Shown here one piece after another: positions 1 to 6,901 of a DNA stretch of 64,000 nt. Position numbers and translations under genes: made by a program. A model generated the notes under the pieces. The model saw nothing but the letters and a program-made list of their open reading frames with translations. It made no database searches and was not told where the DNA came from. Position 1 is the stretch's first letter. The number at the start of each line of letters is the position of its first letter. This DNA is from Chloroflexota bacterium. Its GTDB lineage: Bacteria; Chloroflexota; Anaerolineae; Aggregatilineales; Phototrophicaceae. The stretch covers positions 1 to 64,000 of the forward strand of contig JACAER010000035.1 in NCBI GenBank assembly GCA_013388745.1, in the 5' to 3' direction.

Positions 1-112
1 CACGATGACCACACCACGCCGCATCCTTAGGGCGCACAAGCCCCTAAATTGGGGGTGTATTGCGAACGGATGTGCGCTTTAATAAGAGGTTGGGAGATGA
101 GGAGCAATCACA

Positions 113-637
113 ATGACGGATACATCCCCGGTTGTGCTGGCAATGTGTGGTCTGGCGCTGGTGTGTCTGGGCGTGCTCGGTGTGGGCGCGTTTGTGCTGA
201 TCCGCGCGACGGGCGCGGCCTTTTTGGGGCCGCTGCTGGATGTGTTCGGCGGGCGTTCGCCGCTGGCGGGCGACCACGAGGACGACGATCTGCCGCGGCG
301 CGCGTCCCAGCGCCCGGCTAGTCCCGGCCAGAGTTTTCAGGCCAAAGCACAGTCCTTAGATTTCGACTCGGCGGTGCAAAAATACCGCCAGCAAAATCCT
401 TCCAGCGGACAAACGACGGCCTACGGCGCGCAGAGCGCCCCGCCGCCGTCCGCCCCCTTTCGGCAGGACAACGCGCCCTTCGGCGCGAGTGCGCCCGCCA
501 ATCCACCACCGCCGCCGTCCAATGCGCCCCCGCCGCCGTCGCTAGGCCCGCTCAGCAAGCCGCCGCCTGCACTGCGCAGCCGCCCGACACGACGGGGCGA
601 TGTCGATCACGACGTCGATGACGATATGCTCGGTTAA
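113..637 (+). CDS. Proline-rich single-pass membrane protein, unknown function
   Basis: The 174-residue product has one hydrophobic segment at about residues 8-32, a short acidic patch (HEDDD near residue 56) and a long low-complexity tail with poly-proline runs at about residues 130-155. It ends in an Arg-rich stretch and an acidic DVDHDVDDD-type tail. A GAGGAG ribosome site 8 bases before the ATG at 113 supports this start. It faces the next gene convergently. I do not recognise a family. The layout suggests an anchored protein with an unstructured cytoplasmic or external tail. Confidence 0.7.
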   Translation: MTDTSPVVLAMCGLALVCLGVLGVGAFVLIRATGAAFLGPLLDVFGGRSPLAGDHEDDDLPRRASQRPASPGQSFQAKAQSLDFDSAVQKYRQQNPSSGQTTAYGAQSAPPPSAPFRQDNAPFGASAPANPPPPPSNAPPPPSLGPLSKPPPALRSRPTRRGDVDHDVDDDMLG

Positions 638-677
638 TGCCAACAGAATTTAGCGCGCGTGTTTAGCGCGCGCGTGT

Positions 678-1436
678 TTAGGGGTAAATATTGACGCCCA
701 CCGCCGCGGCCAGCGCCACGATGAGCGGCGCGATCACCAGTCCCGGCAGAAAATTGGCGATGCGCGGCTTTTTAATATCCAGCAGGATCAAGCCGATGCC
801 CATCATCATCAGGCCGCCGACTGCCGTTGTTTCGTTAATCATCGGCGTCGTCAAAAACTGCCCCAGCAGGCTGCCCGCCAGCGCCAGACTGCCTTGCAGC
901 AGCAAAATCGTGATGATGCTGAAGGCCACGCCCACGCCAAAGGTCGAAGCGAAGGCCAGCGCCGCGAAGCCATCGAGCACACTCTTTAACGCCAGCATGG
1001 TAAAGCCTTCGGGGTTGCCCATGCCGTCGAGCATCGCCCCCAGAAAGGTCAGCGGGCCGACACAGAACAACAGGCTGGCGGTGACATAGCCCAGAATGAA
1101 GCGTTCACGCGCGTCCAGCGCCGAAGGAATCAGCGCACCCTCTGCGCCGCCGCCGCCGGCATATTTGCTTTGCAGCCAGGCGCCGAAGCGGTTCAGCGCG
1201 CCGTCAATATCCAGCCATTCGCCCACCAGCGCGCCAAACACAATGCTCAACAGCGGGATAATCAGGTTGCCGGTCTTGCCAGCGTTATCGATGCCGGCGA
1301 ACAGCGCCGCCAGCCCCAGCCCGGCGATCACTGTCGCCTGCGTTTTTTCCGAAAGTCGGTTGCCGAACAGCAGCCCTAGCGCGCTGCCCAGCGCCACCGT
1401 AAACACGTTCAGCAGTGTGCCGTTCACAGCGCTCAC
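678..1436 (-). CDS. DUF554 family membrane protein
   Basis: The 252-residue hydrophobic protein has the DUF554 (YqgA-like) pattern. It begins NGTLLNVFTVALGS and contains glycine-rich membrane helices, a central FCVGPLTFLGAMLDG stretch and a C-terminal LPGLVIAPLIVAL segment. The function of this family is not established; transport has been suggested from its topology. The start is taken as GTG at 1436, not an upstream ATG, because the recognisable family N-terminus begins there. The GTG also overlaps the TGA of the gene before it (GTGA), which implies translational coupling. It is the last gene of a four-gene leftward operon with histidine-kinase-like proteins. Confidence 0.85.
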   Translation of the reverse strand: MSAVNGTLLNVFTVALGSALGLLFGNRLSEKTQATVIAGLGLAALFAGIDNAGKTGNLIIPLLSIVFGALVGEWLDIDGALNRFGAWLQSKYAGGGGAEGALIPSALDARERFILGYVTASLLFCVGPLTFLGAMLDGMGNPEGFTMLALKSVLDGFAALAFASTFGVGVAFSIITILLLQGSLALAGSLLGQFLTTPMINETTAVGGLMMMGIGLILLDIKKPRIANFLPGLVIAPLIVALAAAVGVNIYP

Positions 1437-1819
1437 CCACCCTGCGCGGTGGATTCGTCCACGGCGCCCGGCAGCGCCGCCACCACGCTCTGCGCCAGTT
1501 CGCGCGCGCACAGGGTCAGCCGGCGGATACGCTGGAAGGAATACCACTGGTTCTGGTTGATGCCGTCGCCGCTGTTGCTCAGCAGGGCATCGACATAGTT
1601 GAGGATGCGGCGGAAAGGCGCGTCCATCGTGCGATAGTACGGCGTGGGGTCGCTCTGTTCCAACTTGCTGATATTTTCGCACAGGTTGGATAAAAAGCTG
1701 GCCCAATGATGGATTTCGCGCACGGTTTCATACTGTCGGCCTTCCAGCGGCTCGAACTGAATCATAATCTCCGCGCAAATCATCAATTCGCGAATGGTTT
1801 TGTACAGTTCAGGATTCAT
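1433..1819 (-). CDS. Small DHp-like helical protein lacking the phospho-histidine
   Basis: The 128-residue soluble protein resembles the N-terminal half of its upstream neighbour. Both open with M-x-P-x-x-Y, then E-(L/I)-(M/I)-x-C, and both carry a segment matching the dimerisation/phosphotransfer helix of histidine kinases (here DAPFRRILNYVDALL). The position that would hold the phosphorylated histidine is arginine. It has no ATPase domain. It starts 4 bases after the kinase-like gene and overlaps the DUF554 gene by 4 bases, so all are probably co-translated. A scaffold or dimerisation-partner role is an inference; no enzymatic function can be assigned. Confidence 0.65.
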   Translation of the reverse strand: MNPELYKTIRELMICAEIMIQFEPLEGRQYETVREIHHWASFLSNLCENISKLEQSDPTPYYRTMDAPFRRILNYVDALLSNSGDGINQNQWYSFQRIRRLTLCARELAQSVVAALPGAVDESTAQGG

Positions 1820-1823
1820 AAGC

Positions 1824-2675
1824 TCACTCTACCAACCGCAGCGTAAACACGAAAGTGCTTCCCTGTCCGGGCACGCTTTCGAATTCCAGCGTGCTGTCTT
1901 GCAGCGCCGCCAGCGCCTTCGCCAGATGCAGCCCCAACCCTAATCCGCGTGTCTGGGGATCCGCCTGAAAAAACGGCTCAAATATCTTAACGTTTAAGTC
2001 GGGTGGAATGCCAATTCCTGTGTCGGCCACGCGCAGCCGCAGCCGCCGCTGTTCCCGCGCCAGGTTGATATTGATGCGCCCGCGATGCGTGAATTTGATG
2101 GCGTTGTCGATCAAACTGTTGAAAATCTGATAGGTGCGGAACTCGTCGCCGTAGACCAGCGGCAGCCGCTCAGCCACGTCGATGTTCAGCGACACCGGAT
2201 CATCCCCCAGCAGGCGGTAGACTTCGCCCAGCCAGTAGGCCGAAGACGCTGCGTCGAACGGTGAGAGATGCATATGCAGCGTGCCGCTCTGGAGGCCGGC
2301 GTAGGTCGCCAGATCAATGGTATAGTTCAACAACTGCTGCCCGATCTGATACGTTTTTTCGACACAGGCACGCGCCTTGCCGCTCAGGGTTTTACCCTCG
2401 AAGACTTCCGGGTGTTCCAACAGCATTCGGCTGTAGCCCACCAGCCGCGTGATCGGCGGACGCAGATCGCTGATCGGCAGATCGCGCAGTTTGTTGGGCG
2501 TCTGCGCGCGTATATCCGGCCATTCGCTCAATGTTTCCAGTAAATTGGCGGCGGCGTAATACATCAAACGCAGGTAGTCGCGCTGCAATTCACTGACATC
2601 GCGCGCCTTTTCCAGCATGACCGTGCCCTGGCAGTTGATGATTTCGTTCACAAGGGCATATATTTTGGGATGCAC
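1824..2675 (-). CDS. Histidine-kinase-like protein with intact ATPase but no H-box histidine
   Basis: The 283-residue protein has no membrane segment. The C-terminal half is a standard HATPase_c domain: N box NSLIDNAIKF, G1 box VADTGIGIPP, F box FEPFFQ and G2 box GLGLGLHLAKAL. The preceding helix, ISDLRPPITRLVGYSRML, aligns with the usual SHELRTPLNAIIGYSEML, so serine stands where the phosphorylated histidine should be. Autophosphorylation in the classical way is therefore unlikely. ATP binding should be possible. It sits between two shorter DHp-like proteins (2-base and 4-base gaps). It may be a pseudokinase or ATP-dependent switch partnering with them. Confidence 0.85.
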   Translation of the reverse strand: MHPKIYALVNEIINCQGTVMLEKARDVSELQRDYLRLMYYAAANLLETLSEWPDIRAQTPNKLRDLPISDLRPPITRLVGYSRMLLEHPEVFEGKTLSGKARACVEKTYQIGQQLLNYTIDLATYAGLQSGTLHMHLSPFDAASSAYWLGEVYRLLGDDPVSLNIDVAERLPLVYGDEFRTYQIFNSLIDNAIKFTHRGRININLAREQRRLRLRVADTGIGIPPDLNVKIFEPFFQADPQTRGLGLGLHLAKALAALQDSTLEFESVPGQGSTFVFTLRLVE

Positions 2676-2677
2676 GA

Positions 2678-3040
2678 CTAAACTCCACTGTCGCTGCTGC
2701 TAAGGCGCTTGAGCAGCAGCGCGCCGCCCGCGCGGATATTGAGCGCATGCGCCTGCTGCCTGGACGTGAGCGGGCCGTCGTCTTCGTCCAGCAGCACTTC
2801 GGCATAGCCAATGATCGAGGCCAGATGCGAGCGCGTCTCATAGTTCAAAACCTGGCGCGTCATCTCCCAATTGAGTTCGGGAAAGCCGACAATGGTCTCC
2901 ATGAGGCTGCTGCCTGCTTTGTAAATGGCGCGCGCGCACTGGCTTTGCACGGGGTTGAGCGAAGCGTCGGCGTCTTGCAGCAGCGCTTCGGCAGTATGCA
3001 GGATCGCTTGCAGCGGCGCAACCAACTCGTTTTTCATCAT
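2678..3040 (-). CDS. DHp-only histidine-kinase-like protein, histidine missing
   Basis: The 120-residue protein begins MMKNELVAPLQAIL at the ATG at 3040 (a second ATG follows at 3037); an upstream TTG at 3073 is possible but less natural. Two segments resemble the H-box helix of histidine kinases: KNELVAPLQAILHTAEALL near the start and YETRSHLASIIGYAEVLL in the middle. Neither has histidine at the phospho-acceptor position. There is no ATPase domain. It is first in a tightly packed operon with the kinase-like gene, a second DHp-like protein and a DUF554 membrane protein. A regulatory dimer is plausible; function is unknown. Confidence 0.65.
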   Translation of the reverse strand: MMKNELVAPLQAILHTAEALLQDADASLNPVQSQCARAIYKAGSSLMETIVGFPELNWEMTRQVLNYETRSHLASIIGYAEVLLDEDDGPLTSRQQAHALNIRAGGALLLKRLSSSDSGV

Positions 3041-3200
3041 GGCTGTTTTCGCGCTTGTCCAACGTTGCCACAATCATAACGAGATTCGCGGCGCACGTCG
3101 ATATAATCGCACGGACAGCTCAGGGCAAGCGCTTCAAAGCTGGCTTTACGGCGCTCAGCGCTGGCTGTAATGCGCTGCGGTAGGCGCAATCGATCAGCCT

Positions 3201-3577
3201 TTACCATTTGCGCGCGGCGCTGTGGCGCCAGCACCAGCGGCGGGCGTGGACGGTTTGGCTGTCGTCGCTGAAAACCACTCGCCTGCGGCGGGATGTTCGG
3301 GCTGCTTGCTGTTCAGATCGGTAAAAGTCTCGCTGCCATCGGCAAAATGCACGGTGATCGCGCCCTGCAAACGGCGCGTATCGAGCACGGCCACGGGCAG
3401 GCGATAGCGCAGGCTGACGAGGTTGCCGATGTCCACCAGCGTGTGCTATTCGTGGGCATAAATGGCTTGCAGGGCGGGCGAGGCGCTGCCGTTTTTCAGC
3501 CCGCGCGCGACAAGAATGCCGCCGACAAGCTGTGGATAGGCCTGCAAAATCGCGGCGTCGTAACGAAAACAGGTCAC
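3201..3577 (-). pseudogene. Decayed B3/4-domain protein (PheT B3/B4-like)
   Basis: Reading leftward from GTG at 3577, the frame gives the opening of a B3/4-domain protein (CFRYDAAIL, then YPQLVGGILVARGLKN, then SPALQAIYAHE). It meets TAG at 3448-3446. The same frame resumes at once with the late part of the domain (VDIGNLVSLRYRLPVAVLD, LQGAITVHFADGSETF). About 70-90 residues expected between these parts are missing. At PAAGE (about 3270) one G seems lost. One frame over, the proper tail VVFSDDSQTVHARRWCWR continues to TAA at 3203-3201. An AAAGGA ribosome site precedes the GTG. This is a gene broken by an internal deletion, a stop and a frameshift. Confidence 0.75.
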
Positions 3578-3691
3578 AACAGTCCTTTTGAATGCAGCGA
3601 GCGGTTGGCGGCGCTTCTCAACGCACGCCACCTTTCTATTATAGCGGTAGAGACTGTTTGTGACTCAATCGCGCGGCTGGCGCCTGGCCGC

Positions 3692-3877
3692 CTATTTCTC
3701 GTGCGCGTTTTTGATCTTTTCCAGATAATCTTCCATACGCAGAAAGAGGCAGATGAGTTCGCCGATAGAGATCAGGCCGGCGCCGGCCAGGGTAAATTGC
3801 AGATACGTCAGGAAAAAGCGCATGAACTGGAAGCCCTGCGTGCGGTCATTGACCTCCAAATAGATGCCCACCAGCAC
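3692..3877 (-). CDS. Small membrane protein or truncated gene tail
   Basis: The 61-codon frame starts at GTG 3877 and encodes a basic/hydrophobic segment (MRFFLTYLQFTLAGAGLISIGELICLFL), then a charged helix RMEDYLEKIKNAHEK. The composition looks like real membrane protein, not random translation. A TATAAT hexamer lies about 38 bases upstream (3920-3915), but there is no ribosome site before the GTG. The frame is open for a few codons further up to a TGA. Because it lies beside a decayed B3/4 gene, it may be the 3' remnant of a longer two-helix protein. I cannot name a family. Confidence 0.35.
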   Translation of the reverse strand: MLVGIYLEVNDRTQGFQFMRFFLTYLQFTLAGAGLISIGELICLFLRMEDYLEKIKNAHEK

Positions 3878-3899
3878 GCCGCGCGCGGAAAGGGTGCGT

Positions 3900-4293
3900 C
3901 AAACGCCTTAAGGTATTATAGCCTCGTTTCTAGCGCGCGAGAGACAAGCATCCAACCGAGGGGCAGCATGAACGACTCGAATGACATCGGCGAGTGTGAG
4001 ACACGGGTCAACCAAAACGCCCGGTGACCAAGCGCTCCACGCCAAAACGTTGAGCAAACTCAATCACCGATTGTTCATCTGCACCTACCAGAGGGGTATT
4101 GCAGGGTTAACCACTGGATCTAAAAGGAGCGTTTCAAACAATCTGGGTGCGTTGCGTTGTTTGTTATCATTTGCAGGGGGACGCACCGAGCCGCCCTTCC
4201 ATTCACCTACGACATTTGGCTATTCCCCATTTGCTGATCGTCGTATGCGGCGTTATAACTCATCCGATTGACCAACGGATTAGGAGGTTTGGT
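3900..4293. other. Non-coding stretch with a possible gene-tail remnant
   Basis: No convincing complete gene lies here. On the minus strand, between about 4100 and the TGA at 4010-4008, a short frame reads NTPLVGADEQSVIEFAQRF then GVERLVTGRFG-stop. It has protein-like composition and codon use but no start and no upstream continuation in frame (TAA just before). It could be the last 30 codons of a lost gene. The rest shows nothing recognisable until the AGGAGG ribosome site at 4282-4287 of the next gene. Confidence 0.3.
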
Positions 4294-5784
4294 ATGCATC
4301 GTTTGTGGCTTATCGTTGTGGCGCTGGCTACACTGTTTGCGTCAACCGTGTTCGCTCAACTCCCAGATTGTCCGTCCAGTGTGGATGCCGCGCTGACCGC
4401 ATCCGCGCAGGCTTGCACGAACTTGGGGCGCAACCAAGTATGTTATGGTAATGCCTCGTTAGACGCGCAAGGCCGCACCCCTGATTTCACCTTTACGCGT
4501 GTGGGGGACATCGCCGACGTGACCGCGTTACAGTCGTTACGCCTCACGCCGCTGGATACTGCCGCCAATACGTGGGGCATCGCGGTCTTGAGCTTACAAG
4601 CGAGCTTGCCCGATACCGTCCCCGGCCAAAATGTGACGCTGGTTCTGTTGGGCGATGTCGGTATCGAAAACGTCGTTTCTGCTGAACGCTTGACCGTCAC
4701 GGCAACGTCAAGCGCGCGCCTGCGTCGTGAACCCGTCGCCGCCGGTGATACCAACGTCGTCAGCGTCGCACCGAGTGGCACAGCGCTTGAGGCGCACGGT
4801 CGCAATGCCGCTGGGGATTGGCTACGTGTGACCTACAACGATCCGCAACAGGGGGTAGTGATTGCTTGGGTCTCGACACAGGTTTTGAGCGGCGCATCCG
4901 ATAGAATGCGCTTACCGGAAATCGGCGCGAACGATCCCCTCTATACGCCGATGCAAGCCTTTACGCTTAAGACCGGTATCGGCGACCGTGCGTGTGCCCA
5001 AGCGCCGGATAGCGGTATGTTGGTGCAGACTCCGCAAGGCGCGGCGAGCGTGCGCTTCACGGTCAACGGCGTGGAGGTAACTCTCGGCAGCACCGCTTGG
5101 TTACAGACGGACTCGGCTGCGTTGCGTGTGGCGGTTGTGGAAGGCACGGGCTATATCAGCGCGGACAGCACGACTCAAATCACGCCTGCGGGGACATACG
5201 TGAGCGTGCCACTATCCGCTGATGGCGCATCTCCTGCTGGGCCGCCGAGCGCGCCTCAACCCTACGATGCGGCGGAATTGGCCGCGCTACCGATTGGCAT
5301 CATTGGCACGAGTAATGTCAGCCTGTTACCTGAACCCGTCGCGGTCGCTGCCCCGCTGGAAGCGGACGCCATCGACGCGGCTATCGCTACAATTCAGGCG
5401 GCTATTGTGCCTGCACGCGGCACTTGGCAACAAACCCTCACCAGCATCGTCACGATTGAGGACACGCTACAGACACAGCAAGGTGTGGCGGGCTGTTATC
5501 TGAATGCACAAGAAGGCATGAGCGTCACCATTGAGGCAGGGCGCTACGCGGATTTCTTCGATTTGTCCATTTTTGAGAACATCGGGGCAGGAATCTACCG
5601 TAGAAGCGGAGTGATTAACGTGAGTAGCACAAACACCGCGGAATACACCTCGACACTCATTGTTCACTCGCCCACGGTGGTCACACGCATCGAACGCTCT
5701 ATCAATCAGTGGACAGGTGGCACAGGTGAAAATTACCGCGTCGTTTGTGAGCAAACATGGCGCGCGGTTTGGTTAGGGGAGTAG
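4294..5784 (+). CDS. Secreted protein with SH3-like domain, unknown function
   Basis: The 496-residue product starts with a clear signal peptide (MHRLWLIVVALATLFA then STVFAQ). The ATG at 4294 follows a perfect AGGAGG at 4282-4287, so the longer upstream reading is discarded. A stretch around residues 130-190 (TSSARLRREPVAAG, then APSGTALEAHGRN, GDWLRVTY, VIAWVSTQVL) matches bacterial SH3b repeats, usually found in cell-wall or extracellular proteins. Several paired cysteines (CPSS, CTNLGRNQVC) suggest disulphides. The remainder has FecR-like or beta-rich character (VRFTVNGVEVTLGS, GTGYISAD) but is not identified. It stands alone between decayed sequences. Confidence 0.8.
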   Translation: MHRLWLIVVALATLFASTVFAQLPDCPSSVDAALTASAQACTNLGRNQVCYGNASLDAQGRTPDFTFTRVGDIADVTALQSLRLTPLDTAANTWGIAVLSLQASLPDTVPGQNVTLVLLGDVGIENVVSAERLTVTATSSARLRREPVAAGDTNVVSVAPSGTALEAHGRNAAGDWLRVTYNDPQQGVVIAWVSTQVLSGASDRMRLPEIGANDPLYTPMQAFTLKTGIGDRACAQAPDSGMLVQTPQGAASVRFTVNGVEVTLGSTAWLQTDSAALRVAVVEGTGYISADSTTQITPAGTYVSVPLSADGASPAGPPSAPQPYDAAELAALPIGIIGTSNVSLLPEPVAVAAPLEADAIDAAIATIQAAIVPARGTWQQTLTSIVTIEDTLQTQQGVAGCYLNAQEGMSVTIEAGRYADFFDLSIFENIGAGIYRRSGVINVSSTNTAEYTSTLIVHSPTVVTRIERSINQWTGGTGENYRVVCEQTWRAVWLGE

Positions 5785-5794
5785 GGGCTGTTTA

Positions 5795-5815
5795 GGGGCG
5801 AGGGATGCCTCGCCC
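5795..5815. repeat. Intergenic GGGGCGA palindrome, copy 1
   Basis: An 8-bp stem GGGCGAGG/CCTCGCCC closes a GATG loop at 5796-5815, preceded by one more G. It lies 10 bases after the stop of the secreted SH3-like gene. It belongs to the same dispersed family as the copies at 19055-19076 and 34031-34052. All three share a GGGNCGAG left arm and lie just downstream of a gene's 3' end. Confidence 0.65.
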
Positions 5816-5843
5816 ACAAAAACGGATTTATCGGAGTGTGACT

Positions 5844-5993
5844 TTAGCGCGGGAGGGTGCGTTCAGCGCGAACAAAAACCGGAATACGCTCCAGAGGCGC
5901 ATCTACTGTGACGCTTTGCCCGCCTTGATAAAGCGCATCCGTCCACAAATTGCGCCATTCACCCATCGGGTCTTCTGCAATTCGTGTAGAAGT
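5844..5993 (-). pseudogene. C-terminal remnant of a GH31 alpha-glucosidase/xylosidase
   Basis: The minus strand is open from just below the TGA at 5996-5994 down to TAA at 5846-5844. It encodes about 48 residues including GEWRNLWTDALYQGGQSVTV then DAPLERIPVFVRAERTLPR. The pattern W-x-D/N-x-W-T...GG-x-x-V-x-V-x-A-P-L-x-x-I-P-x-F-V-R is the typical C-terminal signature of glycoside hydrolase family 31. Nothing of the catalytic (beta/alpha)8 barrel is present upstream, where the DNA becomes very AT-rich. This is a leftover 3' end of a lost gene. Confidence 0.6.
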
Positions 5994-6099
5994 TCATAGT
6001 TCATATCATTGGCAAAATTGAAATGAGTGATGAAAAGAGTAGCTTTCAGTCAGTGCATCTCCACAGGGCATTAGATTCTACATAAAGTGCGGAAGACCC

Positions 6100-6244
6100 A
6101 AAATTCAAAACATCAATTATATATTTATTATATATTTATTGCACACAATTATATATAACGATATAATAATTAAATATATTTAATTGTCTAAATCCAACTG
6201 AAAGTCTTTGCTATATAAAAATTGTTAAATTATGTTGATTTGTC
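6100..6244. other. AT-rich island with tandem repeat and palindrome
   Basis: Within about 140 bases the composition falls to mostly A and T, in sharp contrast with the GC-rich surroundings. It contains an exact tandem duplication of TTATATATTTA (6117-6127 and 6128-6138) and an 18-bp perfect palindrome AATTAAATATATTTAATT (6168-6185). It lies between the 3' ends of two convergent genes, so it is not an ordinary promoter for them. No gene is visible in it. Confidence 0.7.
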
Positions 6245-6898
6245 TTAGCGATACGCGCTGCCGAGCGTAATGGTGACCTGCTTAGCGCCCCACGTTTCCA
6301 GCGCGCCTGCTGGCCCCAACGCCAGCGCCGACCCCGCCGCGATGCCGATCGCCAGCGTGTCGCCCTGGCTTTTGAGCACTTCCTGCACACGCACGGACTG
6401 CTGCACACTGCGCATTCCGGGAACGACCAGCGCGTGTTCGACCCACGCTAGCCCAGCGGCCAGTTTGCCGTTTTCCAGCAGCACGTGCGCCCCGAAGACC
6501 GCCGCGCCCAGCCCTTCGGCATAAATCAGCGCGCCGTTTTCGTAAGCCTGGCGCATGCCTTTGACCGCTGCGCCCAGCAGGCCGGAACGCAGATCATCGA
6601 CGCTGCGGCTGCTGCTGATGACCACCAGCCCGGCATCGGCCAGGCGCGCGGCCAGCGTCTCGTCGTCTTCGGCCAGCACATCGACCTGATAGCCGGCGCC
6701 CGCGCCCAGATCCTCCAGGTCTTCTTGCAGACGCTCGGATTCGCTGATTTGGCCAGGAACGTCGTCGCCGAAGGAGAGATAGACACTGTGACCATCGCTG
6801 CTGCCGCGCGCTAAGGCGCTGGCGCGGATTTCATCATCCGCCCCGCCCGCCAGCACCAGCCAGCCGCTGCCCGCTATCCAGCGTAAAACCGCGCTCAT
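6245..6898 (-). CDS. Peptidase S51/cyanophycinase-like protein lacking the nucleophile
   Basis: The 217-residue protein has the outline of the S51 (cyanophycinase/dipeptidase E) class I glutamine-amidotransferase-like fold. This consists of an opening WLVLAGG strand, a SVYLSFGDD segment, and GALIYAEGLGAAVFGAHVL where active members have GAVVAGTSAGAAALGEHML. Aligning these puts glycine (about residue 129) at the catalytic serine. If the assignment is right, the protein is probably not a peptidase. It starts 3 bases after the stop of the M20 amidohydrolase gene and is likely co-transcribed with it. The family call rests on pattern only and is moderate. Confidence 0.6.
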   Translation of the reverse strand: MSAVLRWIAGSGWLVLAGGADDEIRASALARGSSDGHSVYLSFGDDVPGQISESERLQEDLEDLGAGAGYQVDVLAEDDETLAARLADAGLVVISSSRSVDDLRSGLLGAAVKGMRQAYENGALIYAEGLGAAVFGAHVLLENGKLAAGLAWVEHALVVPGMRSVQQSVRVQEVLKSQGDTLAIGIAAGSALALGPAGALETWGAKQVTITLGSAYR

Positions 6899-6901
6899 CG
6901 T

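Noticed and set aside
1..24. ATG on the minus strand at 24-22 giving MRRGVVIV to the window edge
   Set aside because: Only eight codons are visible and there is no clear ribosome site, so a divergent gene cannot be supported.
652..680. TTTAGCGCGCG direct repeat between the first two genes
   Set aside because: Only two short copies of a simple GC pattern between convergent genes; no T-tract or stem clear enough to call.
3293..4027. Long plus-strand frame of 244 codons
   Set aside because: It runs antisense to the B3/4 remnant and the small membrane frame, has no recognisable domain, and has His/Gln/Arg-rich composition typical of shadow frames in GC-rich DNA.
5805..5999. 64-codon plus-strand frame in the 5.8-6.0 kb spacer
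   Set aside because: It is antisense to the GH31 tail, which has recognisable protein similarity; this frame has none.
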